Assembly: GCF_000429445.1 (NCBI RefSeq)
Contig: NZ_AUBW01000016.1
Location: forward strand, 62,001-126,000
Direction of reading: 5' to 3'
DNA: 64,000 nt
DNA from: Algoriphagus terrigena DSM 22685
GTDB lineage: Bacteria; Bacteroidota; Bacteroidia; Cytophagales; Cyclobacteriaceae
Shown: positions 16,110-24,978 of the stretch, one piece after another
Layout: the number at the start of each line of letters is the position of its first letter
Position numbering within the stretch: the stretch's first letter is position 1
The notes under the pieces: model-generated
The model's input: only the letters and a program-made list of their open reading frames with translations
Told to the model about the DNA's origin: nothing
The model's database searches: none
Translations under genes and position numbers: made by a program

Positions 16110-17069
16110 ATGAATATTAAGAAATACAACCGTTTGGTTCTTCCGCTGTTGGTCACCTTGCTTCTCGGTTTTTCCAAGATCTACTTTGGCGACCAAGCCA
16201 AACACTGGGAGGCTCCGTTCTCCTATCTTCCGCACCTGAATACCATCCTGATTATCTGTGGATTTACCTGGTGCCTCCTAGAACTTATCCAGATTCTAAA
16301 ACGGGTCTTTCTGAGGCACTTTGATCTCACTCAGGAAAACAACCTCCGCGCAAGAAAGGTCTACACGCAGATCAACATCCTCGCTAAAATTGCCAATTTC
16401 CTGATTATCGTCATCGGCCTGGGCGTGATTCTGGTTTCGTTTGAAGCAGTGCGGCAGATTGGAGTCGGCTTGTTTGCTTCGGCTGGGGTCGCCGGCATTA
16501 TCATTGGTTTCTCCGCCCAAAAGGCCATCGGGACCCTGATCGCAGGGATTCAGATTGCATTTACCCAACCCTTTCGCCTCGATGATGCCGTGGTCGTGGA
16601 GGGGGAATGGGGCTGGATTGAAGAGATCAACCTCAACTACGTGGTGATCAAAATCTGGGATCAAAGAAGACTCGTTTTGCCGTCTACCTACTTTTTGGAA
16701 AAGCCTTTTCAAAACTGGACCCGCACCTCCTCCGAAATCATCGGCTCGGTGTTTATCCACACGGACTACTCGGTTTCATTTGATGCTATGCGGACCGAAT
16801 TGGACCGGATTCTGGAAAACACCACTCTTTGGGATCGGAGGGTCAAGGTACTCCAGGTGACAGACGCTAAGGAGCGGACAGTCGAAAGCCGCATCTTAGT
16901 GTCCGCCAGAAACTCACCGACCGCTTGGGATCTCCGAGTGCATGTGAGGGAAAAAATGGTGGAGTTTCTGCAGAAAAATTATCCCGACGCACTTCCCAAA
17001 ACGCGCATTATGATGGATGATTTGCCTGCAGAAGAGCAACCTTTTAGCAAGGAAAACCCGCCGGCTTAG
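16110..17069 (+). CDS. MscS-family mechanosensitive ion channel
   Basis: A 319-aa inner-membrane channel that opens under membrane tension to release solutes on osmotic downshock. Four hydrophobic helices are seen: about 8-25, 44-66, 92-113 and the pore helix 117-146 with the Gly/Ala-rich QIGVGLFASAGVAGIIIGFSA and QKAIGTLIAG motif. The Sm-like beta domain follows (FRLDDAVVVEGEWGWIEEINLNYVVIKIWDQRRLVLPSTYF, family hallmark), then the mixed C-terminal domain with DLRVHVREKMVEFLQ. The C-terminal tail is short. The gene converges on porP with a 4-bp overlap of stop codons. Confidence 0.94.
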   Translation: MNIKKYNRLVLPLLVTLLLGFSKIYFGDQAKHWEAPFSYLPHLNTILIICGFTWCLLELIQILKRVFLRHFDLTQENNLRARKVYTQINILAKIANFLIIVIGLGVILVSFEAVRQIGVGLFASAGVAGIIIGFSAQKAIGTLIAGIQIAFTQPFRLDDAVVVEGEWGWIEEINLNYVVIKIWDQRRLVLPSTYFLEKPFQNWTRTSSEIIGSVFIHTDYSVSFDAMRTELDRILENTTLWDRRVKVLQVTDAKERTVESRILVSARNSPTAWDLRVHVREKMVEFLQKNYPDALPKTRIMMDDLPAEEQPFSKENPPA

Positions 17070-18106
17070 TACTTAAAGCAAGGCATGGAAGACTTCCTTC
17101 CGGCGCCTTTCGCAGATCCTGCCATGAAGCTGTAACGAATCGAAATCTCGTTGGCTCCACCGGTATTGCCATTTCCCAGAGAAGAAATCGTGAAATCGTG
17201 GCTGTAACCTACATCAAGACCATTTCCGAGAGAAATTCCCAGCAAAGCAATCACTGATTCATGATTGGATTGGGTAACCTCGGAGACGGGAATTCCACGA
17301 TACCAAACTCCTAGCACCAAAGGCTGCAGATTAATTTGAGCGCCTAAATCCAACTGCGAAAATGGCTCCTGATTTTTGTAATTGAAGGCCAAAGTCAAAT
17401 CACGCGTTCCGGTTCGCTTGTTCATAAAGTTAGTCTCAGAACCTCCCGAAAGATCGATTTTGTACCCGCCATGTGCAGAAAGCTTCACCGGCAGTTCGCT
17501 GATCTGGCCATCGACAAAAGACATATTTGGCTGAGTAATGTGGTGTGCGGAGATGCCAAACCAGGCGTTTTCATTGTTGAAAAGCATCCCGAAGCTGTAA
17601 TCCACAAATTGGTGGTTGAAGTCTTCGCCAAGATTTTCTCCCGAAAAATCCCCGATAGAGCCTGTTTGATCGTCGATCTGACTGCCAAAGACCAGATTGC
17701 CAAAATACGCGTCCCGATCCATGTAGCTGACTTGCCCGCCCACCCGGAGAAAGGACCGGAAGCCCAATCGTGCGCGATAGGAGTAGGTCGCCCCAATCTC
17801 CGTGACGCTCAAATTGGCCATGCTCTGCTCAGAGCGGTTGAATACCAGTCCGATGCCACTGTTGATATTGAACAGGTAGTGATCAATGGAAGCAGCATAG
17901 GAGGTAAAGGACTGGTCCAGAGAAGGCCACTGGTTGCGATAATTCACACCGACTCGGGTCATCTCGGAGGATCCGGCCATGGCAGGATTGAGATACAGCG
18001 GGTTTGCGTAAAACTGGGAGTATTGAACATCCTGAGCCCGCAGGCTCAGGGATGCGCAATACAGGGGGATAAACAAAAGGGCGGCAAACTTAAATCTTGA
18101 TCTCAT
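17066..18106 (-). CDS. PorP/SprF family type IX secretion membrane protein (copy 1)
   Basis: A 346-aa outer-membrane protein. The signal peptide ends in RAQ, then the family start DVQYSQFYANPLYLNPAMAGSS appears, followed by regular membrane strands (RVGVNYRNQWPSLDQSFTSYAASIDHYLF, GIGLVFN, FLRVGGQVSYMDRDAYFG) to the C-terminal IRYSFMAGSA. Family members help type IX secretion of a cognate surface adhesin. This gene begins 3 bp after the stop of the SprB-repeat protein, so that protein is its probable client. Its closest relative is copy 2 at 20571-21611, of identical length. Confidence 0.93.
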   Translation of the reverse strand: MRSRFKFAALLFIPLYCASLSLRAQDVQYSQFYANPLYLNPAMAGSSEMTRVGVNYRNQWPSLDQSFTSYAASIDHYLFNINSGIGLVFNRSEQSMANLSVTEIGATYSYRARLGFRSFLRVGGQVSYMDRDAYFGNLVFGSQIDDQTGSIGDFSGENLGEDFNHQFVDYSFGMLFNNENAWFGISAHHITQPNMSFVDGQISELPVKLSAHGGYKIDLSGGSETNFMNKRTGTRDLTLAFNYKNQEPFSQLDLGAQINLQPLVLGVWYRGIPVSEVTQSNHESVIALLGISLGNGLDVGYSHDFTISSLGNGNTGGANEISIRYSFMAGSAKGAGRKSSMPCFKY

Positions 18107-18109
18107 AAT

Positions 18110-20194
18110 CTATCTGATGAGAGTGATACCACCTGTACGATTGACCGATTGTCCGTCCAGGGTAATGTAGGTGATTTGATAAAGGAAATTGCCGGCGGGA
18201 GCCAGCTGGCCCTTGTAGGTGCCGTCCCAGCCATTGCTGTCGGGACTGTCGGTGGAGTAGAGTTTTTCTCCCCAGGTGTTGAAGATTTCCAGTTGGAAGG
18301 AGGAGATTCCTCTTAGTTTGGGCTTAAAGGTATCATTGAGCCCATCCCCGTTTGGAGAGAAGGCGTTGGGTATCACGATCATTTCTGTGGGCGAAGTGAC
18401 TAGTACTCGATTTGCCTCCAAGGTGGAGCAACCGAACAGATCGTATCCCGTGAGTTTGACTTCAAATTCTCCCGCCTTGTCGAAGATGTGGATGGGATCT
18501 TTGTCGGTGGATTTGCTTCCATCGCCAAATTCCCATTCCCAGGCGATAATTTCCGGAGCTATTTCACTTTCGAAGAGAATCTCTTCCTTCGCCATCACTT
18601 CAGGTTCGCTGGTGATGACGAGTTTCCGATAGTTGAAGTCCAGTCTTGCACCATCGCTGCTTTGACTTGGGAAATCGACCTTGGCCTCCGAAGTCACTGA
18701 GCAACCACGGGCATCTGTCACGATGACTTTGAGGACGCCAGCCTTGTTGAAGCTGATCTCTCTTGAATTGGATGCGCCCGGATTCCACTCGATTGCGTAG
18801 GGAGCTTCGCCGCCTTGGATCGAGACCCATGCTACGCCGGTAGCCTTTCCAGTGGCACAGTCCATGTCCAGTGCCGTTTCGATCTTGGCATTGATCGCAG
18901 ATGCTTCCTCCACGGCCACTGTAATAGAGGCGGTGCATCCGCTTTCATCGACAGCAGTGATCGTGTAGCTTCCCACTTTCAGGTCTCTGCGTTGCAGAAG
19001 ATCTTTCACTCCGTCAGACCAAGTCAGTTGATAACCCCCTTTGGCACCGAAAATGTTCAGAGAAATCCCGCCATTAGCTTCACCTGAACAGGAAACCGGA
19101 CGAGTGTCCACAACCTCCAGCGCTAGGCTGGACTGATTTGAAAGCGAAAACTGTTGCTCGACACTACATCCAGAAGCGTCGGTAACCCTAACGGAATGAT
19201 TTCCCGCGGAAAGACCAGTTGCTTTTGAGTTGGTTTGGCCAGAGGTCCAGAGATAAGTAAAAGGAGCTGTTCCGCCTTTTACGGTCACAGCGATCTCTCC
19301 CTCGGCAGCACCTTGACATCCCGGACTTTTGACCAGAGCGTCAAGCGACATCGGTGCAGTAGCCTTTAGCGTATAGGAAGCCTGAAAACTGCACCCCTTG
19401 CTGTCGCTGATCAAAACCTCGTAAGTCCCGGCTGCAACATCAGCCAAGTCCTTTGTGCTCACTCCGTTGCTCCAAGAGTAAGTATAGGGAGCAACGCCGC
19501 CCGATACATTCAGGGCTATTTTGCCCGAGTTGGCAGATTGGCAGCTTGGCGCTTGGATCGTCTCGGATACATTAATGCCCTCGGCTGCCGCTTTGATGTC
19601 AAAGGAGATGCTCACGTCACAGTTGTATTTATCTGAGACGACTACTGTGTAGGAGCCGGGAGCGAGATCGTGAGCTTCCCACACGTCCTTGAGACCATTA
19701 CTCCATCTTACTTTATATGGTGGGCTGTCTTCTTCGTAGTCGTTGCGACCTAGTTTTACACTGATCTTGGCGTAGCCGTCGTTATCGGAGCCACAGGAAG
19801 CGTCCTTCTTTTCGATAGGATTCAGGATCAATGGAAATGGCGGCTGAATGATGATTCGCTGCGTGAAATGGGTGCCTTCCGAATCTGTGATGATTACCGT
19901 GTAGGTACCCGCATTAAGGTTTGTTCGGTTTTGACTTGTCTCGTTGGTGTTCCACTTGTAGGTATATGGAGCTACACCGCCAGTCACGGTGAGGAGGATG
20001 GTGCCCCTATCGCTGTGAGAGCAGAGAGCCAATTTCCCGTCGACTTCTACCTGGATCGCAGAATAGCTTTCGATTCTGTCGTTTTCCCGACTTGGAATGT
20101 TAAAGGCAAACTGTCCCAAAGCAGCATAATTAATCCCCATGCTGAGCATCAGCAGAAGAATCATGGCGCCGGACATTTTATTTAACATTCTCAT
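18110..20194 (-). CDS. SprB-repeat surface protein with PKD domain and type B type IX sorting domain
   Basis: A 694-aa secreted surface protein. After a signal peptide (about 1-28) come six SprB-like repeats of about 75-80 aa (motifs GGVAPYTYKW, PPYKVRWSNG, GGVAPYTYSWSNG, GGTAPFTYLW, GGYQLTWSDG, GGEAPYAIEW), each with a Cys-containing GCS/CGS turn. A PKD-like domain (about 545-595, WEWEFGDGSKSTDKDPIHIFDKAGEFEVKL) and a gliding-motility C-terminal domain (about 610-694, PNAFSPNGDGLNDTF to GGITLIR) follow. The last is the type B signal used by the type IX system. It resembles a short relative of the SprB gliding adhesin. It pairs with porP copy 1. Confidence 0.94.
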   Translation of the reverse strand: MRMLNKMSGAMILLLMLSMGINYAALGQFAFNIPSRENDRIESYSAIQVEVDGKLALCSHSDRGTILLTVTGGVAPYTYKWNTNETSQNRTNLNAGTYTVIITDSEGTHFTQRIIIQPPFPLILNPIEKKDASCGSDNDGYAKISVKLGRNDYEEDSPPYKVRWSNGLKDVWEAHDLAPGSYTVVVSDKYNCDVSISFDIKAAAEGINVSETIQAPSCQSANSGKIALNVSGGVAPYTYSWSNGVSTKDLADVAAGTYEVLISDSKGCSFQASYTLKATAPMSLDALVKSPGCQGAAEGEIAVTVKGGTAPFTYLWTSGQTNSKATGLSAGNHSVRVTDASGCSVEQQFSLSNQSSLALEVVDTRPVSCSGEANGGISLNIFGAKGGYQLTWSDGVKDLLQRRDLKVGSYTITAVDESGCTASITVAVEEASAINAKIETALDMDCATGKATGVAWVSIQGGEAPYAIEWNPGASNSREISFNKAGVLKVIVTDARGCSVTSEAKVDFPSQSSDGARLDFNYRKLVITSEPEVMAKEEILFESEIAPEIIAWEWEFGDGSKSTDKDPIHIFDKAGEFEVKLTGYDLFGCSTLEANRVLVTSPTEMIVIPNAFSPNGDGLNDTFKPKLRGISSFQLEIFNTWGEKLYSTDSPDSNGWDGTYKGQLAPAGNFLYQITYITLDGQSVNRTGGITLIR

Positions 20195-20570
20195 TTTTGT
20201 ATTTCCTCACAGTATTCAGCCATTTTGGCTATAGAATTTTGTTTTACAAAAACCTTTTTGTGTATTTGATTTTTAAGAATAATATTTTTTGTAAATCACA
20301 TACAGCAAAATGATATTCTATCAATTGGCCGATTTCTTGAAAATAGTAGCTAAAAATTCTCTTTTGCAAGAGGGCGGTAATGAGATGTAAATGAATTGCA
20401 TGGCTTAGAAAAGTCTAATTTTTCTTCAAAATGTCTTATACTTTAAAAAACTGATCGGGTGATGCTTTTTTCACGATGTGAAATGAAAAAAGGCCTGCTA
20501 GACAGGCCTTCAAAAAAAAGTCAAAATTTCTTGGATTATTTTATCGGGTGATGGGAATTTACCCTGAAAA
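20195..20570. other. AT-rich intergenic region upstream of the SprB-repeat gene
   Basis: This 376-bp gap is clearly more AT-rich than its neighbours. It must contain the promoter of the SprB-repeat/porP pair (minus strand), though I see no convincing TTG/TAnnTTTG pair, and it holds the terminator of porP copy 2 at 20485-20510. A small AGCC/GGCT hairpin (about 20218-20230) lies upstream of the SprB-repeat start. No gene seen. Confidence 0.55.
20485..20510 (-). terminator. Terminator after porP copy 2
   Basis: On the minus strand AAGGCCTG (complement of 20503-20510) and CAGGCCTT (complement of 20490-20497) form an 8-bp stem with a 5-nt loop, followed by a T run (complement of A486-491). It isolates porP copy 2 from the SprB-repeat pair. 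Confidence 0.85.
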
Positions 20571-21611
20571 TCAATACCTAAAGCACGGAATTATCCTTGA
20601 TCGCTGGTTTCGTGAACCGGGATCTCCCCACAAAAAGGTGTAACGGATGGAAATCTCATGGGCTCCACCACTGTTTTTCTGTCCAAGTTTAGATGTGGTG
20701 ACGTCGTAGGAATAGCCAATATCCAGTCCGGTATCCAGCGCAACGCCCACAAGGGCGATGAAAGCTTCGTTGTTGGGCAGGCTATTTTTCATTGGAAGCC
20801 CCCGATACCAGAGACCCAATACGAGCGGTTGCAGAAACAACTGAGCGCCAACGTCCAACTGGCTAAATGGCTCCTGTTGCTTGTAGTTGAAGGCAAATGC
20901 GAGAGATCTCTCCTGATAATTGTGCGTGAAATAATCCCTCCTACCCGGAGCTAAGTCAATCTTGTACCCGCCCTGCAGGGAAAGCTTCATGGGCAGCACG
21001 CTCGTTTGGTCGTCTACGAAAGAGACATTCGGCTCGGTGAGGTGATGTGCAGAGCCGCCCAACCAAAACTTATCATTGTAAAACATCCCCCCGACCGCAT
21101 AGTCCATAAATGAATACCGACTGTCAAGCGGAATGCCGTTGAGCTCATCTGTAATACCCCCCACACTCCCGTTGACGATATCGATCATGGACCCAAAAAC
21201 CAAATCTGAGAAAAAGGCATCTCTCTGCATGTAGCTGACTTGGCCTCCGACCCGAAAAAAGAACTTTTCGCTCAGGCGAAGTCGGTAGGAATAGCTCAGC
21301 CCGATCTCGTTGGTGGAGAGATTGGCCATACTTTCCTGATTACCATTGAAGATCAAGCCGATCCCACTGTTATAGTCAAAGATGTAGTGATCGATGTAGG
21401 CGGAGTAGGAATTGAAGCTGTGGTCAAGACCCGGCCATTGGTTTCGGTAGTTGACACCCACTCGGGTGAGCTCGGACGCGCCGGTCAGCGCGGGGTTCAG
21501 ATAGAGCGGGGCGGCGTAGAATTGGGAGTATTGTACGTCTTGAGCACTCAAGTGTCTACCACTCAAGAGCCCTAACAACACAACCAAAATCCCAGTTAAT
21601 TTCCGCAGCAT
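20571..21611 (-). CDS. PorP/SprF family type IX secretion membrane protein (copy 2)
   Basis: A 346-aa outer-membrane protein, the same length as copy 1 and aligned to it throughout (AQDVQYSQFYAAPLYLNPAL, RVGVNYRNQWPGLDHSFNSY, FFRVGGQVSYMQRDAFF, EISIRYTFLWG). The start at 21611 gives the standard signal peptide ending LSAQ and equals copy 1 in length; a GTG six codons upstream lies almost on the predicted transcription start. This copy has its own promoter and terminator and no adjacent adhesin, so its client may be encoded elsewhere or shared with copy 1. A recent tandem duplication is likely. Confidence 0.93.
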   Translation of the reverse strand: MLRKLTGILVVLLGLLSGRHLSAQDVQYSQFYAAPLYLNPALTGASELTRVGVNYRNQWPGLDHSFNSYSAYIDHYIFDYNSGIGLIFNGNQESMANLSTNEIGLSYSYRLRLSEKFFFRVGGQVSYMQRDAFFSDLVFGSMIDIVNGSVGGITDELNGIPLDSRYSFMDYAVGGMFYNDKFWLGGSAHHLTEPNVSFVDDQTSVLPMKLSLQGGYKIDLAPGRRDYFTHNYQERSLAFAFNYKQQEPFSQLDVGAQLFLQPLVLGLWYRGLPMKNSLPNNEAFIALVGVALDTGLDIGYSYDVTTSKLGQKNSGGAHEISIRYTFLWGDPGSRNQRSRIIPCFRY

Positions 21612-21633
21612 AAACCAATCCTCAATCACGGAA

Positions 21634-21641
21634 CAAAGTTA
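21634..21641 (-). promoter_or_regulatory. -7 box (TAACTTTG) of porP copy 2
   Basis: A perfect TAnnTTTG match on the minus strand, 22 bp before the ATG at 21611. No clear TTG is seen at -33. It supports the downstream start choice. Confidence 0.45.
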
Positions 21642-21804
21642 TAATCAATACTTTATCCGGAAATTGATTTTTATTAAATAAGAAGATGAAACTACTAGGG
21701 CTTAGGATTGGGGTTAGCAATCAAATGGTTTCAAAACTTACTTTAAAACGTACCAAATCGGCATTTCGCTACTTGATACGCGTGGAAACTCAATAATTAT
21801 ACCA

Positions 21805-21826
21805 AAGGCGCCGTTCTAGGCGCCTT
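21805..21826 (-). terminator. Hairpin after lysA
   Basis: AAGGCGCC (21805-21812) and GGCGCCTT (21819-21826) form an 8-bp GC-rich stem with loop GTTCTA, 4 bp past the lysA stop. The T-rich tail on the minus strand is weak (GGTATAATTATT). Confidence 0.6.
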
Positions 21827-21830
21827 CGTC

Positions 21831-23054
21831 TTAAAATTCCAATATTTGCTGATTTCGGATCAGATCTTCAAAGTCTTCCCGCTTGCGGATGAGCTGAGGT
21901 TTTCCGTCCCAAATGAGTACTTCCGGAGGTCGCAGCCTTGAATTGTAATTGGAAGCCATGCTATAGCCATAGGCTCCGGCGTTTTTGATGACCAACAAAT
22001 CACCGATCTTCACTTCGTCCAATTCCCGATGTGACGCGATGGTATCTGTCTCACAGATATAGCCAACGACGTTGTATTTTACTTTCTTTCCCTCCGGATT
22101 GCTCAAGTTATACAAGCTATGGTAGGCGTCGTACATCATCGGCCGGATTAGGTGGTTGAGCCCGGTATCAACTCCGACAAAGGCCGCCGTAGGCGATTGC
22201 TTGACGACATTTGCTTTGACCAAAAGGTATCCAGCCTCGCTCACGAGGAATTTCCCCGGCTCTAGCCACAACTCCAGCTGCCGTCCGTACTTCTTGCAAA
22301 ACTCCTGAAAGGCCTCTCCTACTTTTCTTCCGACTTCTATCACATCCGTGGAGACGTCATTGGGCTTGTAGGCCACTTTGAACCCTCCTCCAAAATCCAG
22401 GAACTTCAGATTCGAAAATTGCATCGCTGCTTCGAACAGCACATTTCCACCTCTCAAAAACACTTCCGCATCCAAGATATCCGAACCAGTGTGGATATGT
22501 AGACCGACGATCTGAAGCTTGTATTTTGCGACAGCCTCCAGAATCAAAGGTAATTGCTCAATGGAAATCCCAAACTTGCTTTCGCTGTGGCCGGTGGAGA
22601 TCTTGATATTCCCGCCCGCCATGATGTGCGGATTGATGCGGATACAAGCAGGAATCGAACCTCCGTAGGTCTGCCCAAACTGCTCCATCAGCGGCAAGCT
22701 GTCCAGATTGATCATGATGCCCATACCGACGGCCTCCTGGATTTCGTCGAAAGAAACTCCGCTGGGCGTGTACATGATTTCAGACGGAGTATATCCAGCC
22801 ATCATACACAGCCTGACCTCCTCGATCGATACCGCGTCTACGCCGGCACCGGCCTTTCGGATCACTTTGAGAATATTAATATTGGAAAGTGCCTTGGTGG
22901 CATATTTGATCTTCAACGGAACGGCAGCAAAAGCGGCTTGCAAGGTTTTTACCTGTGCGGTGATCTTCTCACCGTCATAGATATAGAGTGGCGTTCCGAA
23001 TTCGTCGGCTAGTGAAGCGATCGATACTCCCTGGATGTGCGTTGGATTTGGCAC
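21831..23054 (-). CDS. lysA: Diaminopimelate decarboxylase
   Basis: A cytoplasmic PLP enzyme that converts meso-diaminopimelate to L-lysine, the last step of lysine synthesis. With the GTG start at 23054 it is 407 aa. The PLP-binding Lys is in KYATKALSN (Lys54). Further family marks are HIHTGSDI, the Gly-rich FLDFGGGFKV, ELWLEPGKFLV, CETDTIASHRELDEVKIGDLL (active-site Cys and Glu from the second domain) and NAGAYGYSMASNYN. A more upstream in-frame ATG at 23099 would put a perfect -7 box inside the coding region and adds 15 residues not expected for the family, so I prefer GTG. Confidence 0.95.
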   Translation of the reverse strand: MPNPTHIQGVSIASLADEFGTPLYIYDGEKITAQVKTLQAAFAAVPLKIKYATKALSNINILKVIRKAGAGVDAVSIEEVRLCMMAGYTPSEIMYTPSGVSFDEIQEAVGMGIMINLDSLPLMEQFGQTYGGSIPACIRINPHIMAGGNIKISTGHSESKFGISIEQLPLILEAVAKYKLQIVGLHIHTGSDILDAEVFLRGGNVLFEAAMQFSNLKFLDFGGGFKVAYKPNDVSTDVIEVGRKVGEAFQEFCKKYGRQLELWLEPGKFLVSEAGYLLVKANVVKQSPTAAFVGVDTGLNHLIRPMMYDAYHSLYNLSNPEGKKVKYNVVGYICETDTIASHRELDEVKIGDLLVIKNAGAYGYSMASNYNSRLRPPEVLIWDGKPQLIRKREDFEDLIRNQQILEF

Positions 23055-23082
23055 TGCGGATAGGTTTAAGTAGTTACGGCCG

Positions 23083-23090
23083 CAAAGGTA
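23083..23090 (-). promoter_or_regulatory. -7 box (TACCTTTG) of lysA
   Basis: A perfect TAnnTTTG on the minus strand, 28 bp before the GTG start. A TTTG further upstream is 25 bp away, a little long. A bidirectional A/T-flanked hairpin (23101-23132; GGGAAG with CTTCCC) lies directly upstream. Confidence 0.42.
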
Positions 23091-23265
23091 CCTATTCAAT
23101 AAAAAAGGGAAGCTACAAACTTCCCCTTTTTTCGGATATGGTGTAATTAAGAAAACGTATCAAATGTAACGGCAAGAATACTAGGATTGTTCTACATAGA
23201 AAAACGTAGAAAAAGGCCTCTGAGTTAAATCATGTTAAGGGCTGCGTCCCACTTCTGAATCAGCA

Positions 23266-23273
23266 TAAATTTG
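23266..23273 (+). promoter_or_regulatory. -7 box (TAAATTTG) of the histidine kinase gene
   Basis: A perfect TAnnTTTG ends 4 bp before the ATG at 23278, so the message would be nearly leaderless. No TTG is seen at the normal distance. The first membrane helix begins at residue 7, which argues against a much later start. Confidence 0.35.
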
Positions 23274-23277
23274 TGCC

Positions 23278-24978
23278 ATGACCAAAGGAAGCATCACCCT
23301 GATCGTAGTCCTGATGTCCCTGGCAAGCTTTGGCTTGATGGGTTTTCAATCCTATTGGATCAGGAATGCCATCCGGATCAATCAGGAGCGATTTGATCAA
23401 AACGTGCTTCAAGCACTCTCCGGCGCCATCGCTGAACTCGAAAAGGGAGAAGCCAGTGATATCGTGCTCAGCAAACTGATCCAAGACTCTGCGCTGCAGG
23501 AGACAGTTTTTAAGAGAATAGATCCGATCGAGCTGGATATCCAATCGACCCCAACTTACAGTCGGCCTTCGATGGTCGATACGATGCTCACGCCGGTCCC
23601 TCAAGTGAGTCCTACATTTCGGAGGATGCTTGCTTCCCGTGGGGTAGACATGTCCGAATTGGAAAACTTCTTTGCTTACATGACCCCAGAAGTAGCCTCG
23701 ACCATGTTTACTCCGGACGAGATGCAGATCTTGCTCCAGGAGAAAGAACGCTTACTGGACTATTTGAGCAAAAACCCGGGGTACGTGAACTCAGGCGGCC
23801 AAACCAGACGATTGATACCTACGATGCGCACGGAAGTCAACATCTCGGATGACGCGATTGAGAAAATCCAGAAAACCAACCTGAAGATCGAACTGTGGAA
23901 TCAAGCTTTCGCCGAACTGGCAGAAGGCCAGCAGGCTATTCTGGATCGGTTGGATACCGCTTTTGTCAAAAGACTACTCAAAAGCCAGCTCGTCGCGAAA
24001 GGAATCTCGGAGGATTTTGAGCTGGGACTGATGAATGACAAGGCAGAGCTCGTGCCCATCGGGGTAGTGTCAGATGCCGTTCGGCTAAAGAACAACGGCG
24101 TCCAGGCAAAGCTTTTCCCCAACGATATCTTGGGCAAAGACAACTTTCTTTTCATCTTTTTCCCGGAAAAAAACAGTCACGTAATCAGCCAGGTGTGGCT
24201 GCCGATCTCGAGCTCGATCATCTTTATCCTGGTAATCATCTTTTGTTTCATCTACGCCATTCAGGTGATCATTCGGCAGAAGGCCCTCTCCGACATCAAG
24301 AATGACTTCATCAACAACATGACCCACGAGTTCAAGACTCCGCTCGCGACGGTAAGCTTGGCGGTGGAGGCGCTTCAGGATCCGGACCTATCGAACCAGG
24401 ACAAATTCCGCACGCGATATCTGGGCATCATCAAGGATGAAAACAAGCGACTGGTCTCGCAGGTCGAAAAAGTCCTTCAGGCTGCTGCTTTGGATAAAAA
24501 AGACTTCCAGCTAAACGTGGAAACCCTCAATCTCACCGAGCTCCTCGAAAGCACAGTAGATCACATCACGCTACAGATCGAAAAGCGTGGCGGAAAGATC
24601 GATTTTGTCAACAAGCTGCGAAATCCCGAGATTGAAGGAGACGCCTTTCACCTGACCCATATCTTCAACAATCTCATGGATAACGCCAACAAGTATTCCG
24701 GCGAAAGCCCGGTGATCCGCGTGGAAGCTTGGGATGAGACAGATCAATTCGTGGTGACCATCCGTGACCAGGGAATTGGGATGTCTAAAGACGCAGTCAA
24801 GAAGATTTTTGATAAATTCTACCGTGTACCCACGGGCAATGTGCATGACGTGAAGGGCTTCGGACTCGGGCTTTCTTATGTAAAAACCATGCTAGAGGCC
24901 CATAAAGGCGAAATTCACGTACAATCAGAACTCGGAAAAGGAAGTACCTTTACCATCAACCTACCCAAAAAACAATGA
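23278..24978 (+). CDS. RprX-like membrane sensor histidine kinase
   Basis: A 566-aa inner-membrane kinase. TM1 is at about 7-28 (TLIVVLMSLASFGLMGFQSYW); a large region of about 275 aa follows, which should lie in the periplasm; TM2 is at about 308-332. The kinase core shows the H-box FINNMTHEFKTPLATVSLAVEAL (His350), the N-box FNNLMDNANKYS (about 463-474), G1 RDQGIGMSKDAV and G2 GFGLGLSYVKTMLEAHKG (about 527). It overlaps the response-regulator start by 4 bp. Architecture and gene pair resemble Bacteroidota RprX/RprY-type systems, which is the basis of the name; the signal is unknown. Confidence 0.9.
   Translation: MTKGSITLIVVLMSLASFGLMGFQSYWIRNAIRINQERFDQNVLQALSGAIAELEKGEASDIVLSKLIQDSALQETVFKRIDPIELDIQSTPTYSRPSMVDTMLTPVPQVSPTFRRMLASRGVDMSELENFFAYMTPEVASTMFTPDEMQILLQEKERLLDYLSKNPGYVNSGGQTRRLIPTMRTEVNISDDAIEKIQKTNLKIELWNQAFAELAEGQQAILDRLDTAFVKRLLKSQLVAKGISEDFELGLMNDKAELVPIGVVSDAVRLKNNGVQAKLFPNDILGKDNFLFIFFPEKNSHVISQVWLPISSSIIFILVIIFCFIYAIQVIIRQKALSDIKNDFINNMTHEFKTPLATVSLAVEALQDPDLSNQDKFRTRYLGIIKDENKRLVSQVEKVLQAAALDKKDFQLNVETLNLTELLESTVDHITLQIEKRGGKIDFVNKLRNPEIEGDAFHLTHIFNNLMDNANKYSGESPVIRVEAWDETDQFVVTIRDQGIGMSKDAVKKIFDKFYRVPTGNVHDVKGFGLGLSYVKTMLEAHKGEIHVQSELGKGSTFTINLPKKQ

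Noticed and set aside
17471..18100. 209-codon plus-strand frame antisense to porP copy 1
   Set aside because: A parallel shadow frame appears over porP copy 2, as expected when two paralogues share codon patterns; it has no domain features.
18110..20194. Tandem DNA repeat suspicion in the SprB-repeat gene
   Set aside because: The repeats are visible at protein level only and are too diverged in DNA to be a satellite or CRISPR-like array.
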